A stretch of 49,099 nucleotides of DNA from GCA-2737125 sp044336815. Lineage in GTDB: Bacteria > Actinomycetota > Actinomycetes > S36-B12. Positions 1 to 7,867 of the stretch are shown in pieces (the first letter of the stretch is position 1; the number at the start of each line of letters is the position of its first letter). The notes under the pieces are model-generated. The model was given only the letters and a program-made list of their open reading frames with translations, had not been told where the DNA came from and did not search any database. The position numbers and the translations under genes were made by a program. The stretch lies in the NCBI GenBank assembly GCA_044336815.1, contig JBIIOU010000002.1, positions 1-49,099 on the forward strand. The letters are read 5' to 3'.

Positions 1-345
1 CGGGACCCAAAACTGGCGGAGTCGATCCGCGCCAATCTTTTCTTGTTCGAGGACATCGCAAACATCGACAACAGGTCCCTGCAGTTGGTTCTTCGAGAGG
101 TAAGCCCTCAGGATCTCGCCATGTCTTTGAAGGGGGTGAGCCCAGAGGTACACGAAAAGGTGCTGTCGAACCTCTCCACTCGTGCCGCCGACATGCTCGA
201 GGAGGAGTTGGAGTTGATGGGTCGCGTGCGCCGAGTCAATGTCGAGGAAGCCCAAGGCAAGATCGTCGCGGTCATCCGCCGCCTCGACGAAAAGGGCGAT
301 ATCGAAATCAGCATCGGAGGTGGCGACAATGAGTTCGTCTCTTAA
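1..345 (+). CDS. fliG: Flagellar motor switch protein FliG, C-terminal part (cut by window start)
   Basis: FliG is the C-ring protein that couples the MotA stator to rotor torque. The reading frame is open from base 1 (RDPKLAESIRANLFLFEDIA), so the true start lies upstream and only the last 114 residues are seen. The DP-x-LAE-x-IR segment followed by FEDI is typical of the FliG C-terminal domain. The charged torque-helix region follows, with DNRSLQLVLREV and a later EELELMGRVR segment. The stop overlaps the start of fliH, which suggests translational coupling. Identification is by sequence pattern and by position at the head of a fliGHIJK block. Base 43 (TTG) should not be taken as the start, because conserved FliG residues continue upstream of it. 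Confidence 0.93.
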   Translation, partial: RDPKLAESIRANLFLFEDIANIDNRSLQLVLREVSPQDLAMSLKGVSPEVHEKVLSNLSTRAADMLEEELELMGRVRRVNVEEAQGKIVAVIRRLDEKGDIEISIGGGDNEFVS

Positions 346-1048
346 GGCTTCACGCGTGGGATGGTCGGAGGCGCGGACACTAACCGCTACCAGGTTTGAC
401 ACCGTACTCAGTTATTTCGAACCAGAGTCTATTCCGGAACTGGATCTAAGTGGCGCCGAACTTCTCAACAACCAGATGATGACGGACCTGATTTCTGCAG
501 CCGAGTCCAAGGCGACTAAGCGCGGATTCGACAGTGGCTACACCGAGGGCCGCGAGCAGTTAGAAGCCGAGGTGCGTGCGGAACTTCTCGTGGAGCACAC
601 GCGTTTGATAGACGAGCAGGTTGCTCTTCGTGGCCAGCTCGAAAGCGCGCTGGAGATTCTGGCGAGTGCAGTAGCTTCGCTAGAGAAAGCCGTTCTGCCG
701 GTATACACAGAGGTTGGGCAAAATCTTGGTGCGGTCGTAGTGGCTCTTGTCGAAGAGCTGCTAGGTGTCGAATTGGCGGCAAACCAGATGCAGGTGATCA
801 ACGCGATCAGCGCTGCAGCCGCTGAAATACCCGGACGCTCCGAGATACAGATTTCATTACACCCCGCAGATCTTGAACTCATCAATTCTTTAGAGCTGGA
901 TCTCGCCGAGTCCGTTAAGCGCCCGGTACGGCTTGTCGCCGACGATTCGGTAGCAGCCCACGGAGCAGTGGTAACCAGCGAATGCACTCGAGTTGACGCC
1001 CAGATCGGGCAACGAGTTGAGCGTCTTAGAGCGGCATTAGCCTCATGA
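329..1048 (+). CDS. fliH: Flagellar export apparatus protein FliH
   Basis: FliH is the peripheral stalk and negative regulator of the FliI ATPase in the flagellar type III export system. The start chosen is ATG 329, with GGAGG at 316-320 as ribosome binding site. It overlaps the fliG stop and gives 239 residues. The middle is a long, charged, helical region rich in Glu, Arg and Gln, followed by a compact C-terminal domain (about residues 130-239), as in FliH/YscL/V-type ATPase subunit E proteins. Sequence conservation in this family is low, so the name rests largely on position between fliG and fliI. The gene ends in an ATGA overlap with fliI. Confidence 0.82.
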   Translation: MSSSLKASRVGWSEARTLTATRFDTVLSYFEPESIPELDLSGAELLNNQMMTDLISAAESKATKRGFDSGYTEGREQLEAEVRAELLVEHTRLIDEQVALRGQLESALEILASAVASLEKAVLPVYTEVGQNLGAVVVALVEELLGVELAANQMQVINAISAAAAEIPGRSEIQISLHPADLELINSLELDLAESVKRPVRLVADDSVAAHGAVVTSECTRVDAQIGQRVERLRAALAS

Positions 1049-2349
1049 ACCTCACGGAAACTCTAGAAATGGGTAAGCATGCGATCCGGCTTCCCGTTAG
1101 TGGCGAAGTAGTAGGCGTTAATGGTCTAACAATCTGGCTTCAAGGTGTCCGTTCTGCGATTGGTGACGTTCTCGACCTCGACATCAACGGGCAGAGTCTT
1201 CTCGCCCAGGTTGTCGGAATCTCCGGTGATCGCTTGGCCTGCATGCCTCTTGGTGAAATGTCAGGCGTTGCACCCGGGGTTAAGGCCCGAGCCACAAATT
1301 CACCCGTGCTCGTACCTATCGGCGATGGGCTCTTGGGGCGTGTTATTGATGCTCTCGGAAACCCAATCGACGACAAAGGTCCACTTGAGCGAATGCCGAT
1401 GCTGGCCACCACGAATAAGGCACCGTCTCCTTTGTCACGGCAACGAATCACCGAGCAACTCCATGTTGGGGTTCGCGCTATCGACTCACTCATCCCAATC
1501 GGTCGGGGCCAGCGCATCGGCATCTTTGCCGGGTCCGGCGTTGGTAAATCAACCTTGATGTCAATGATGGCTCGAAATACCTCCGCGGACGTTGTCGTCG
1601 TCGGATTGGTGGGTGAGCGCGGGCGCGAGGTGCTTGAGTTCATTGAAAACGATCTTGGTCCCGAGGGATTGTCTAAATCGGTCGTTGTGGTCGCCACCTC
1701 GGATATGCCTCCCATGGTTCGACTGCAAGCGGCATCAACTGCCACTCGAATTGCAGAGCACTTCCGCGACAATGGGTTGCACGTCCTGCTCTTCATCGAC
1801 AGCATCACGCGCACGATGACTGCGCAGCGTGAGGTTGGCCTATCTGCTGGTGAGCCACCCGCTGCCCGCGCCTACCCGCCTTCGGCATTCGCCATGCTGC
1901 CACGGCTACTTGAGCGAGCAGGTGCATCTAGTGTCGGGACAATCACCGGGATCTACACGGTTCTCATCGAAGGCGACGACCTGCAGGATCCAGTGGCTGA
2001 TAGCGCCCGGTCAATACTTGACGGGCACATAGTCTTGGACCGCGAGCTCGCTACGGCGAACCACTACCCGGCAATTGATGTGCTCGGATCTGTTTCCCGA
2101 GTGGCACCACATGTCACCACCAGTGAAGTGCAGGCAAGTGGAGCTGTGCTGAAGAGACTTCTTGCTGCCTACCGCGAGGCAAAGATCCTGGTCGAAGTCG
2201 GCGCCTACGTGTCAGGGTCGAATGCCGACGTAGACAGAGCAATCGCTCTAATGCCTCGGATTAATGCGTTCCTGCGACAGCCAACACAAGAGGTACCTAG
2301 CCTGAAAGACTCGCAGCAGCAACTCCTTGAATTGGTGGGTGCACAGTGA
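1045..2349 (+). CDS. fliI: Flagellum-specific ATPase FliI
   Basis: FliI is the cytoplasmic ATPase that energises unfolding and entry of export substrates into the flagellar type III apparatus. The 434-residue length is normal for the family. The Walker A motif GSGVGKST is at residues 163-170, preceded by the family signature GRGQRIGIFAG. Walker B is in the stretch HVLLFIDSITR. The segment GEPPAARAYPPSAFAMLPRL is diagnostic of FliI/YscN ATPases rather than F1 subunits. The start ATG overlaps the fliH stop (ATGA), and the stop overlaps the GTG of the next gene, so fliHIJ are probably co-translated. Confidence 0.97.
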   Translation: MNLTETLEMGKHAIRLPVSGEVVGVNGLTIWLQGVRSAIGDVLDLDINGQSLLAQVVGISGDRLACMPLGEMSGVAPGVKARATNSPVLVPIGDGLLGRVIDALGNPIDDKGPLERMPMLATTNKAPSPLSRQRITEQLHVGVRAIDSLIPIGRGQRIGIFAGSGVGKSTLMSMMARNTSADVVVVGLVGERGREVLEFIENDLGPEGLSKSVVVVATSDMPPMVRLQAASTATRIAEHFRDNGLHVLLFIDSITRTMTAQREVGLSAGEPPAARAYPPSAFAMLPRLLERAGASSVGTITGIYTVLIEGDDLQDPVADSARSILDGHIVLDRELATANHYPAIDVLGSVSRVAPHVTTSEVQASGAVLKRLLAAYREAKILVEVGAYVSGSNADVDRAIALMPRINAFLRQPTQEVPSLKDSQQQLLELVGAQ

Positions 2350-2795
2350 AGAATCGAAATCTAGATGTGCTGTTAAAGGTACGCAAGGCTAAGGAGGGCC
2401 AGACACTTGCAACTTTTGGCGCCGAGCGCCTAATTGTTGTTGGGCTAACCGGTCAACTCGAAGGAGCGACATCTAACTTGGCGAATCTCCTGGCCGAAAG
2501 TAGAAGTCGTGTCGAAGACATAAAGATGCTTGCGGCGCGGAGATCAAGCTCAGCGGCCTGTATCCGACAGATCAATGACTCATTACTTCTAGCGCGGATG
2601 CGTACCGAAAATGCCCGTCGCGCTTGGCTGGCGGCCGATCAAGATCGGGAGATTGGTCAAAGGCTTGTTGACCGGGACCAAGACATTGCCGATGCGGAGA
2701 ATGACAGGGCTGAAAGCCGTGAGGCCGATGAACGCGCACAAGGTCGATTCATCGTTCGATACCCGAAAACCACCCATGAAGGGAAAGACTCATGA
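2346..2795 (+). CDS. fliJ: FliJ-like flagellar export chaperone / ATPase stalk
   Basis: This 149-residue, highly charged protein is almost entirely predicted helix, rich in Arg, Glu, Asp and Ala, as expected for the antiparallel coiled coil of FliJ that fits in the central pore of the FliI hexamer. It has no recognisable enzymatic motif. Length matches the usual FliJ size of about 145-150 residues. It starts with GTG overlapping the fliI stop (GTGA) and ends in an ATGA overlap with fliK. FliJ sequences diverge strongly, so the call depends mainly on position between fliI and fliK together with coiled-coil composition. Confidence 0.72.
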   Translation: MKNRNLDVLLKVRKAKEGQTLATFGAERLIVVGLTGQLEGATSNLANLLAESRSRVEDIKMLAARRSSSAACIRQINDSLLLARMRTENARRAWLAADQDREIGQRLVDRDQDIADAENDRAESREADERAQGRFIVRYPKTTHEGKDS

Positions 2796-4534
2796 CCACA
2801 GTGGCCACCATTTCGGCCAGCGCACCTTCAGGTGCAGCAGGCTTCACCGGCCCCGCACGTTCATCGGAAACCTCGGACCAGTTCGCGATCGAGTTAGGCA
2901 AGTCGACGCAACAGGTGCGCGAGCGCGGGAACAGTGCTGAGTCTGGCCCCAACCCACCCCAGGGTGCGGCCGATAGCGCTGCGTCGACACCGGTCGAAAA
3001 CACCACTGGCAATGAAGTTGCGAGTGGAACTGGTGCTACACAACAAGGGGAACAAGTGGAGCCCCAGCAACTCCTTGAGAATGTGGTCGCGGGCTTGGAC
3101 AACGGCGAACATACTGATTTAGATATTGATCAGTCCTTAGACCCGCAATACTTGGTAAGTACCCCAATAGTTGCGATTGCGCCTTCGATAATTCTCCCGT
3201 CCGATTCGCTAGTGGCAGTTGAGGAGTCGGCGACTGCAGTTGCGCCGGTACCTGCCTTGCCGAAAGCGGTTGTGTCGTCACCGGTGACCTTGACTGCGGG
3301 CATGACCTCTGACGTTCTACCCACCGACTCTGTAGAACCGACTGCCACTATCCCCGTCGCAACCCTTGCCACCGCTCCCGAATTAGGTGTTTCGCAAACT
3401 GCTGCACCTGCACCTCCGCTCAGTCCAGACATCTCTACTCCAGTCACCATCGCTCCGGGGTCTGTCACTCCGATAAACGTGAGTCCAGACATCTCTACTC
3501 CGGTCACCATCGCTCCGGTCACTTTGACGCCAAACAACTTGACGCCAAACAACTTGACTCCAGAAATCTTGACCCCAGAAACCTTGACTCCGGTCACCGT
3601 CACTCCCGGCAACCTCAGTGCGCCAACCGCCGGAGCAGTGAGCCCCGCAGCGCAGCTTCAACCCTCGATCACCGCCCCGGTCGATTCTGAATCGCAAATA
3701 CAGCCAACAGCGACTCGAACTTCGCCAGCGGTTGACGGTGCTCCGGTCGGAACAACAGCTAATGCCGAGTCGAGTGCCCCCGGGGCGACGGTTCAAGTGG
3801 TCGCTAACCAAGGCGGCGACTCACAGCAATCATCAGAGCCCAGCGGTAGCGGAGTTAGTCAGCCTGAAGAATCCGCAGTTGTTGGCAGAGAACCAGATCA
3901 ACTATCTGACGAGTTAGCGAAGGTCGAGTCCGGTGCCACCGGCCGCATGCAGGTGGCTGATGCCGCGCAGGGCGTTGACCCAAGAGTGACAACTGCCGGA
4001 ACTAACCCCGTCGCAACCACAGCCCCGACCCCGGTGGCATTCGAATCAAATTCGCCGGTCACGGGGTCTGAGCCCAAGGCACCGGCGCCGGCCTCGACAC
4101 CGATTCCGGTTTCAACGCAGATGTCGGCGCACCTGAGCGCCTTTCGCGGTTTAGCCGATGGCACTTATGAGACCACGATCCGCCTGAACCCGGAGGAGCT
4201 AGGCCAAGTTTCGGTGCGCATCCAAGTAAACGGCGGCACCGTCTCCATCCACGCTTTCGGTGCCAGCGATATTGCCGTTCAAGCGCTGCGAGAGGCAATG
4301 CCGGACTTGCGTCAAGACCTGCTGCGATCAGGCCTAGACCTAGTGGATAGTCAAGTTGACCAAGGGTCAGCCTCCTTCGGTAACGATCGCGAAGCGGCCA
4401 GTGGCCGTCCACTTGACACTGATAAAACAGACGGATCGGCCGAAAATCGAATTGGTCGTCCGACCGGGGCAGATGTCGATGCAATTAACGATATGAACCG
4501 CTCCGAAGGAGGACTTCTCGATGTTCGAGTCTGA
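2792..4534 (+). CDS. fliK: Flagellar hook-length control protein FliK
   Basis: FliK is the secreted ruler that measures hook length and switches export specificity through FlhB. The 580-residue protein has a long, low-complexity N-terminal and central region rich in Pro, Thr, Ser, Val and Ala, with almost no aromatic residues. It ends in a compact FliK C-terminal domain at about residues 445-545, carrying the family pattern RLNPEELGQVSVRIQVNGG. The central region holds an irregular TPxxL/TPV repeat tract (see the separate repeat entry) that would act as the extended ruler. Between this gene and flgD there is a 42-bp gap containing the flgD ribosome binding site. Confidence 0.93.
   Translation: MTTVATISASAPSGAAGFTGPARSSETSDQFAIELGKSTQQVRERGNSAESGPNPPQGAADSAASTPVENTTGNEVASGTGATQQGEQVEPQQLLENVVAGLDNGEHTDLDIDQSLDPQYLVSTPIVAIAPSIILPSDSLVAVEESATAVAPVPALPKAVVSSPVTLTAGMTSDVLPTDSVEPTATIPVATLATAPELGVSQTAAPAPPLSPDISTPVTIAPGSVTPINVSPDISTPVTIAPVTLTPNNLTPNNLTPEILTPETLTPVTVTPGNLSAPTAGAVSPAAQLQPSITAPVDSESQIQPTATRTSPAVDGAPVGTTANAESSAPGATVQVVANQGGDSQQSSEPSGSGVSQPEESAVVGREPDQLSDELAKVESGATGRMQVADAAQGVDPRVTTAGTNPVATTAPTPVAFESNSPVTGSEPKAPAPASTPIPVSTQMSAHLSAFRGLADGTYETTIRLNPEELGQVSVRIQVNGGTVSIHAFGASDIAVQALREAMPDLRQDLLRSGLDLVDSQVDQGSASFGNDREAASGRPLDTDKTDGSAENRIGRPTGADVDAINDMNRSEGGLLDVRV
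3420..3620 (+). repeat. Tandem and dispersed repeats coding the FliK ruler tract
   Basis: Within fliK a segment beginning AGTCCAGACATCTCTACTCC occurs at about 3421 and again at about 3481. It is followed by two copies of a 15-bp unit encoding LTPNN and then degenerate units encoding LTPEI, LTPET and LTPVT. All units are multiples of three, so copy-number change would alter ruler length without a frameshift. The translated result is a TP-rich pentapeptide array. Confidence 0.9.
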
Positions 4535-4576
4535 ATCCAGACCGCTAAGCAACCGACACGAAAGGAGGGTAATCAA

Positions 4577-5227
4577 GTGACTACAACCCCGGTAACCTCG
4601 AGCACGAACACTATTAGCGCGTTAACTGGAGTAAAGACAGCGAAGGCGGCCGAACCATCTGGTGAGCTTGGGCGCGATGCATTCTTGAAATTACTAGTGG
4701 CGCAGCTTAAGTATCAAGACCCACTAAACCCGGCCGATGGTGCTGAGTTCTTGGCCCAAACCGCCCAGTTCACGATGGTGGAGAAGCTGACCGAGATGGT
4801 GACTCAGGGCGACAAAACAGCGTTGAGCCAACAAGAAACTCAGGCCGCGCAGTTAGTGGGTAAGCAGGTGACCTACCTGACTACTTCGGGAACGAGTGAA
4901 CAGGGTCTCGTCGAGTCGACCAAATTCAACGATGACAGTCAGACTTTGACAATTGATGGCAAAACGGTGCAGCTCACCGCGGTCACAGGAGTAATCGGGG
5001 GCCCAGAAAATACACAGCTGGCCACTGCCCTCGCTAATCTCGGCCCGTCATTGTCTGCCAACCTGGCGCCCGAGTTAGCCGCGGTGCTCCGGGAGCTGGG
5101 AGTGAACTCCTTTGCAGCATCCAGTAGCGGAACCACAACTAGCCCGACCGTTGTAACTGAGCCGACCGTTGTAACTGAGCCGACCGTTGTAACTGACCCA
5201 ATCGGAGATGACACCCTGCCGAATTGA
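4577..5227 (+). CDS. flgD: Flagellar hook assembly (capping/scaffold) protein FlgD
   Basis: FlgD forms the cap under which hook subunits FlgE polymerise, and is removed when the hook is complete. The family signature is at about residues 31-70: FLKLLVAQLKYQDPLNPADG followed by EFLAQTAQFTMVEKL. The start is GTG 4577, supported by a strong AAAGGAGGG ribosome binding site at 4561-4569. The C-terminal half is shorter than in enterobacterial FlgD and ends in a Thr/Val/Pro tail made of 18-bp repeats. It lies directly upstream of the hook gene, the usual order. Confidence 0.94.
   Translation: MTTTPVTSSTNTISALTGVKTAKAAEPSGELGRDAFLKLLVAQLKYQDPLNPADGAEFLAQTAQFTMVEKLTEMVTQGDKTALSQQETQAAQLVGKQVTYLTTSGTSEQGLVESTKFNDDSQTLTIDGKTVQLTAVTGVIGGPENTQLATALANLGPSLSANLAPELAAVLRELGVNSFAASSSGTTTSPTVVTEPTVVTEPTVVTDPIGDDTLPN
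5144..5197 (+). repeat. Three 18-bp tandem repeats at the flgD 3' end
   Basis: Three consecutive copies of CCGACCGTTGTAACTGAG occupy 5144-5161, 5162-5179 and 5180-5197 (last base changed to C). They encode PTVVTE, PTVVTE and PTVVTD at the extreme C terminus of FlgD. Codon usage is identical between copies, which points to recent duplication or slippage. Confidence 0.95.
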
Positions 5228-5350
5228 GGATTAGACAAAACCCAAGGTGCCGCTAAGGACTGCGACACCGATGAAATTTAGGCCACGGATGGCGTTAAGC
5301 AGGAACCAGCTGGGCCATCGGGCCCTGCTAAACACCAACCGGAGGTAGAA
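5228..5350 (+). other. flgD-flgE intergenic leader
   Basis: This 123-bp stretch has no credible gene. It contains an inverted repeat AGCAGG...CCTGCT (about 5298-5332) just before the flgE ribosome binding site CCGGAGGTAG. The hairpin could influence flgE translation or mRNA stability. No clear promoter boxes were recognised. Confidence 0.4.
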
Positions 5351-6610
5351 ATGCTTCGCTCGCTATTTTCAGGAATTACCGGGCTGCGTGCCCACCAGCA
5401 AATGATGGACGTCACCGGCAACAACATCGCCAACGTGAACTCGGCTGGCTACAAGGCCCAGACGGCGGTCTTTGAGTCAGTGCTCTCCCAAGCGGTCAAG
5501 TCACCGGGTGCACCGGTTGCTGCGGGCGCCGGGACCGGTGCCGTAGGTGGCGTGAACGGGGTCCAGATCGGGCTCGGCGTCCAGCTCGCCGGCGTATCGA
5601 CGAACTTCGGTCAAGGATCCTCCCAGTTGACGGGTGTATCTACCGACTTCGCGATTCAAGGTACCGGCTTCTTCACCACGAACAACGGGTCGGAGAACTT
5701 GTTCACCCGGGCCGGGTCCTTCACTTTGGACGCCAACGGCAAGTTGGTCTCACCTGATGGAAGCATCGTTCAGGGCTATATGGCCGATGCCGATGGCGTT
5801 GTTAACCCCAACGCGGCGCCAGAAGATGTCACGCTGCCGGTGTCCCAACTGCTCCCTGCGGTGGCCAGTGATGAGATGACGATGTCCGGCAACCTTTCGG
5901 CCGATGCCGCGGTGGGTGACACGGTTGTCAGTTCGATCGTTACCTACGACGTGTTGGGCGCCGAGAGCACTACCACAGCGACATTCACCAAGACCGGTAC
6001 CGGCGCCTGGACAGTTCGTCTTGGTATTGCGCCTAATGCCGGCGCCACGGTCGCGATTGCCTTTGATGGATTCGGCGAGTTAACCACGGCAACCCCAATT
6101 GCGGTTCTCAATAGGCCCGCCATCGCTTATGCTGCAGGACCGCCCGTGGTCACTGCTGTCCCGGTTGCAAACTTCGCCGTGGAAATTGGCGGCCTGACGC
6201 AGTACTCGTCCGCCAGCTCATTCGGTATCACCGATCAGAATGGGGCGGGCGTGGGAGCTCTAACGACTTTCACCACGACCAGCGATGGTCAACTCATCGG
6301 CATTTACAGCAACGGTGAAAAGCAAGCGTTAGCACAGTTGGCCATTGCCACCTTTAATAACGCCGATGGCTTGGAGAAAGTCGGTGACTCCAGTTACCGG
6401 ACCACGGTTAACTCCGGTGTAGCGCTGATCGGTGCTGCGACCATTGGTGGTCGTGGGTCGATCCAAGGTGGGACCCTAGAAATGTCGAATGTCGACCTCG
6501 CCTCGGAGTTCACCAACTTGATCGTGGCCCAACGTGGGTTTGCCGCTAACTCTCGTACCATGACCGCCGCTGATGAAATGCTGCAGGAGCTCATGAGCAT
6601 TAAGCGCTAA
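5351..6610 (+). CDS. flgE: Flagellar hook protein FlgE
   Basis: FlgE is the secreted structural subunit of the hook, the universal joint between rod and filament. The N terminus MLRSLFSGITGLRAHQQMMD followed by VTGNNIANVNSAGYK is the classic flagellar rod/hook motif. The C terminus, ending in FAANSRTMTAADEMLQELMS, is the paired terminal helix that forms the coiled-coil core. The central part (about residues 140-330) is a divergent surface-exposed region rich in Ala, Thr and Val. The 419-residue length is normal. The start ATG follows CCGGAGGTAG. The gene is followed by a strong hairpin, so flgE may be the last gene of the upstream transcription unit. Confidence 0.95.
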   Translation: MLRSLFSGITGLRAHQQMMDVTGNNIANVNSAGYKAQTAVFESVLSQAVKSPGAPVAAGAGTGAVGGVNGVQIGLGVQLAGVSTNFGQGSSQLTGVSTDFAIQGTGFFTTNNGSENLFTRAGSFTLDANGKLVSPDGSIVQGYMADADGVVNPNAAPEDVTLPVSQLLPAVASDEMTMSGNLSADAAVGDTVVSSIVTYDVLGAESTTTATFTKTGTGAWTVRLGIAPNAGATVAIAFDGFGELTTATPIAVLNRPAIAYAAGPPVVTAVPVANFAVEIGGLTQYSSASSFGITDQNGAGVGALTTFTTTSDGQLIGIYSNGEKQALAQLAIATFNNADGLEKVGDSSYRTTVNSGVALIGAATIGGRGSIQGGTLEMSNVDLASEFTNLIVAQRGFAANSRTMTAADEMLQELMSIKR

Positions 6611-6622
6611 TCGGGTTTGGAG

Positions 6623-6650
6623 TAGGGGGGGCGCCGCTGGCGCCCCCCTA
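6623..6650 (+). terminator. Strong GC hairpin after flgE
   Basis: The arms TAGGGGGGGCGCC (6623-6635) and GGCGCCCCCCTA (6639-6650) pair with one bulged G around a 3-nt loop. There is no immediate T run; the first T-rich stretch begins about 30 bases later (TATTTTATACCC). It could be a rho-independent-like terminator, a processing signal that sets relative hook and motor gene expression, or an attenuator. Confidence 0.7.
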
Positions 6651-6825
6651 CAACACCAAGCACTTGGTGAAATGCCTATTTTATACCCTTTTACCCTTTT
6701 TGCGGCTTTTACTGTTACTTCCGCTCGACACTCGGCGATCTTTGCCTGACAATCCTCAGGTCTGCTCCTCCGCTGACGATTCTCTCTATTGCCTACTAAA
6801 AGGACGCGACGGAAGGACGGTCACC
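6651..6825 (+). promoter_or_regulatory. flgE-flbD intergenic region with palindrome
   Basis: No gene is seen in this stretch. A perfect inverted repeat CACCAAG-CA-CTTGGTG lies at 6654-6669, directly after the flgE hairpin. A locally AT-rich pyrimidine stretch at 6678-6720 follows, and GGAAGG at 6811-6816 is the flbD ribosome binding site. A promoter for the flbD-mot block would be expected here, but no boxes are convincing enough to place one. Confidence 0.45.
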
Positions 6826-7089
6826 TTGATTATGCTCACGAGGCTCAATGGGGAGCAGTTTGCGTTGAACCCTGATCTCATTGAGCGGGCCGAGGAGTCG
6901 CCGGACACCGTGCTGACCCTAGTTGACGGGAAGCACCTGATGGTTAAGGAAAAACTAACCGACCTCATCGAGGCGATTCGAATGGACCGCGCATCGATCC
7001 TGGCGCTGGCTCAAGAGGTTGCTGCTTCGGTTGACCTGCAGGACGGCAAGCAAGGGCCGAACGTCGTCCCACTGAATCCGCGGCGCTGA
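6826..7089 (+). CDS. flbD: FlbD-type flagellar protein
   Basis: This is a small (87-residue) protein of the FlbD/FlgEb family found between flgE and motA in many Gram-positive and actinobacterial flagellar operons. Its precise role is not established. The start chosen is TTG 6826, giving MIMLTRLNGEQFALNPDLIE, which matches the family N terminus (MIxLTRLNG). GGAAGG at 6811-6816 lies 9 bases upstream, whereas ATG 6832 would be spaced too far. The conserved core continues with SPDTVLTLVDGKHLMVKEKL. The Lys/Asn-rich C terminus is variable. Confidence 0.87.
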   Translation: MIMLTRLNGEQFALNPDLIERAEESPDTVLTLVDGKHLMVKEKLTDLIEAIRMDRASILALAQEVAASVDLQDGKQGPNVVPLNPRR

Positions 7090-7091
7090 TC

Positions 7092-7865
7092 ATGGATCCG
7101 ATTACCTTAATATCAGTTATTTTCGCCTTCATCATCGTCCTGGTAGTTCTAATTCTTGAAGGCGGATCGCCTACATCAGTTTTGCTGCTGGCTCCCCTGA
7201 TCTTGGTTTTTGGTGGCACTTTCGCCTGTGGTGCCGCAGGAATGTCAGCGAAGCTCTGGATTGCCTCAATTAAGGCCGGAGTGAAGTCGTTGTTGTCCGC
7301 GACCCCCAAGTACGACGGCCTACTGGAAACCCTGGTCAACTGCGCCAACATCGCTCGTCGTGACGGCCTGCTTTCCCTGGAGGCAACGGTCACCGAAATT
7401 GAGGAGCCATTGCTGCGGCGTGGGCTAGAACTGGCCATTGATGGCACTGACCCAACCGATCTAGCTCGAATACTCGAGGCCGAACTTTACAGCGAAAGCG
7501 TGAACGGTGGCCGCCACGCAAAACTATTCGTAGATATGGGTGGATACGCGCCGACCATCGGGATTATCGGCACGATCCTTGGTCTCGTGACCGTTCTGGG
7601 AAACCTCTCGAACCCTGACGAACTCGGTGGCGCTATTGCGGCCGCCTTCGTTGCAGCCATGTGGGGGGTGCTTTCGGCTAACGTCTTCTGGCTGCCAATT
7701 GGCGCCAAGATGCGGCTGCTGAATGAATTGCGTACGACACAGGGCGAAGTCATTATCGAGGGAATCTTGTCCATTCAAGCGGGTGCAAACCCACGTATGG
7801 TCGAGCGTAGGCTTCGCGCACTCTTACCCGCCGATGTATTGCGCGATCTCGAGAAAGCTTCCTGA
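7092..7865 (+). CDS. motA: Flagellar stator protein MotA
   Basis: MotA is the inner-membrane stator subunit that, with MotB, conducts ions and pushes on FliG. The 257 residues contain four predicted membrane segments, at about residues 4-22, 30-50, 145-170 and 180-200. The segment FVDMGGYAPTIGIIGTILGL, followed by a helix with AAAFVAAMWGVLSANVFWLP, is the conserved MotA/ExbB-like channel region. The cytoplasmic loop between helices 2 and 3 (about 55-140) carries the charged residues expected to contact FliG. The start is 2 bases after the flbD stop. Confidence 0.95.
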   Translation: MDPITLISVIFAFIIVLVVLILEGGSPTSVLLLAPLILVFGGTFACGAAGMSAKLWIASIKAGVKSLLSATPKYDGLLETLVNCANIARRDGLLSLEATVTEIEEPLLRRGLELAIDGTDPTDLARILEAELYSESVNGGRHAKLFVDMGGYAPTIGIIGTILGLVTVLGNLSNPDELGGAIAAAFVAAMWGVLSANVFWLPIGAKMRLLNELRTTQGEVIIEGILSIQAGANPRMVERRLRALLPADVLRDLEKAS

Positions 7866-7867
7866 CC

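Noticed and set aside
3130..3612. Leftward 160-residue frame full of GVKVSGVK-type repeats opposite fliK
   Set aside because: It is the reverse-strand reading of the fliK repeat tract; the sense frame has a family domain and operon context.
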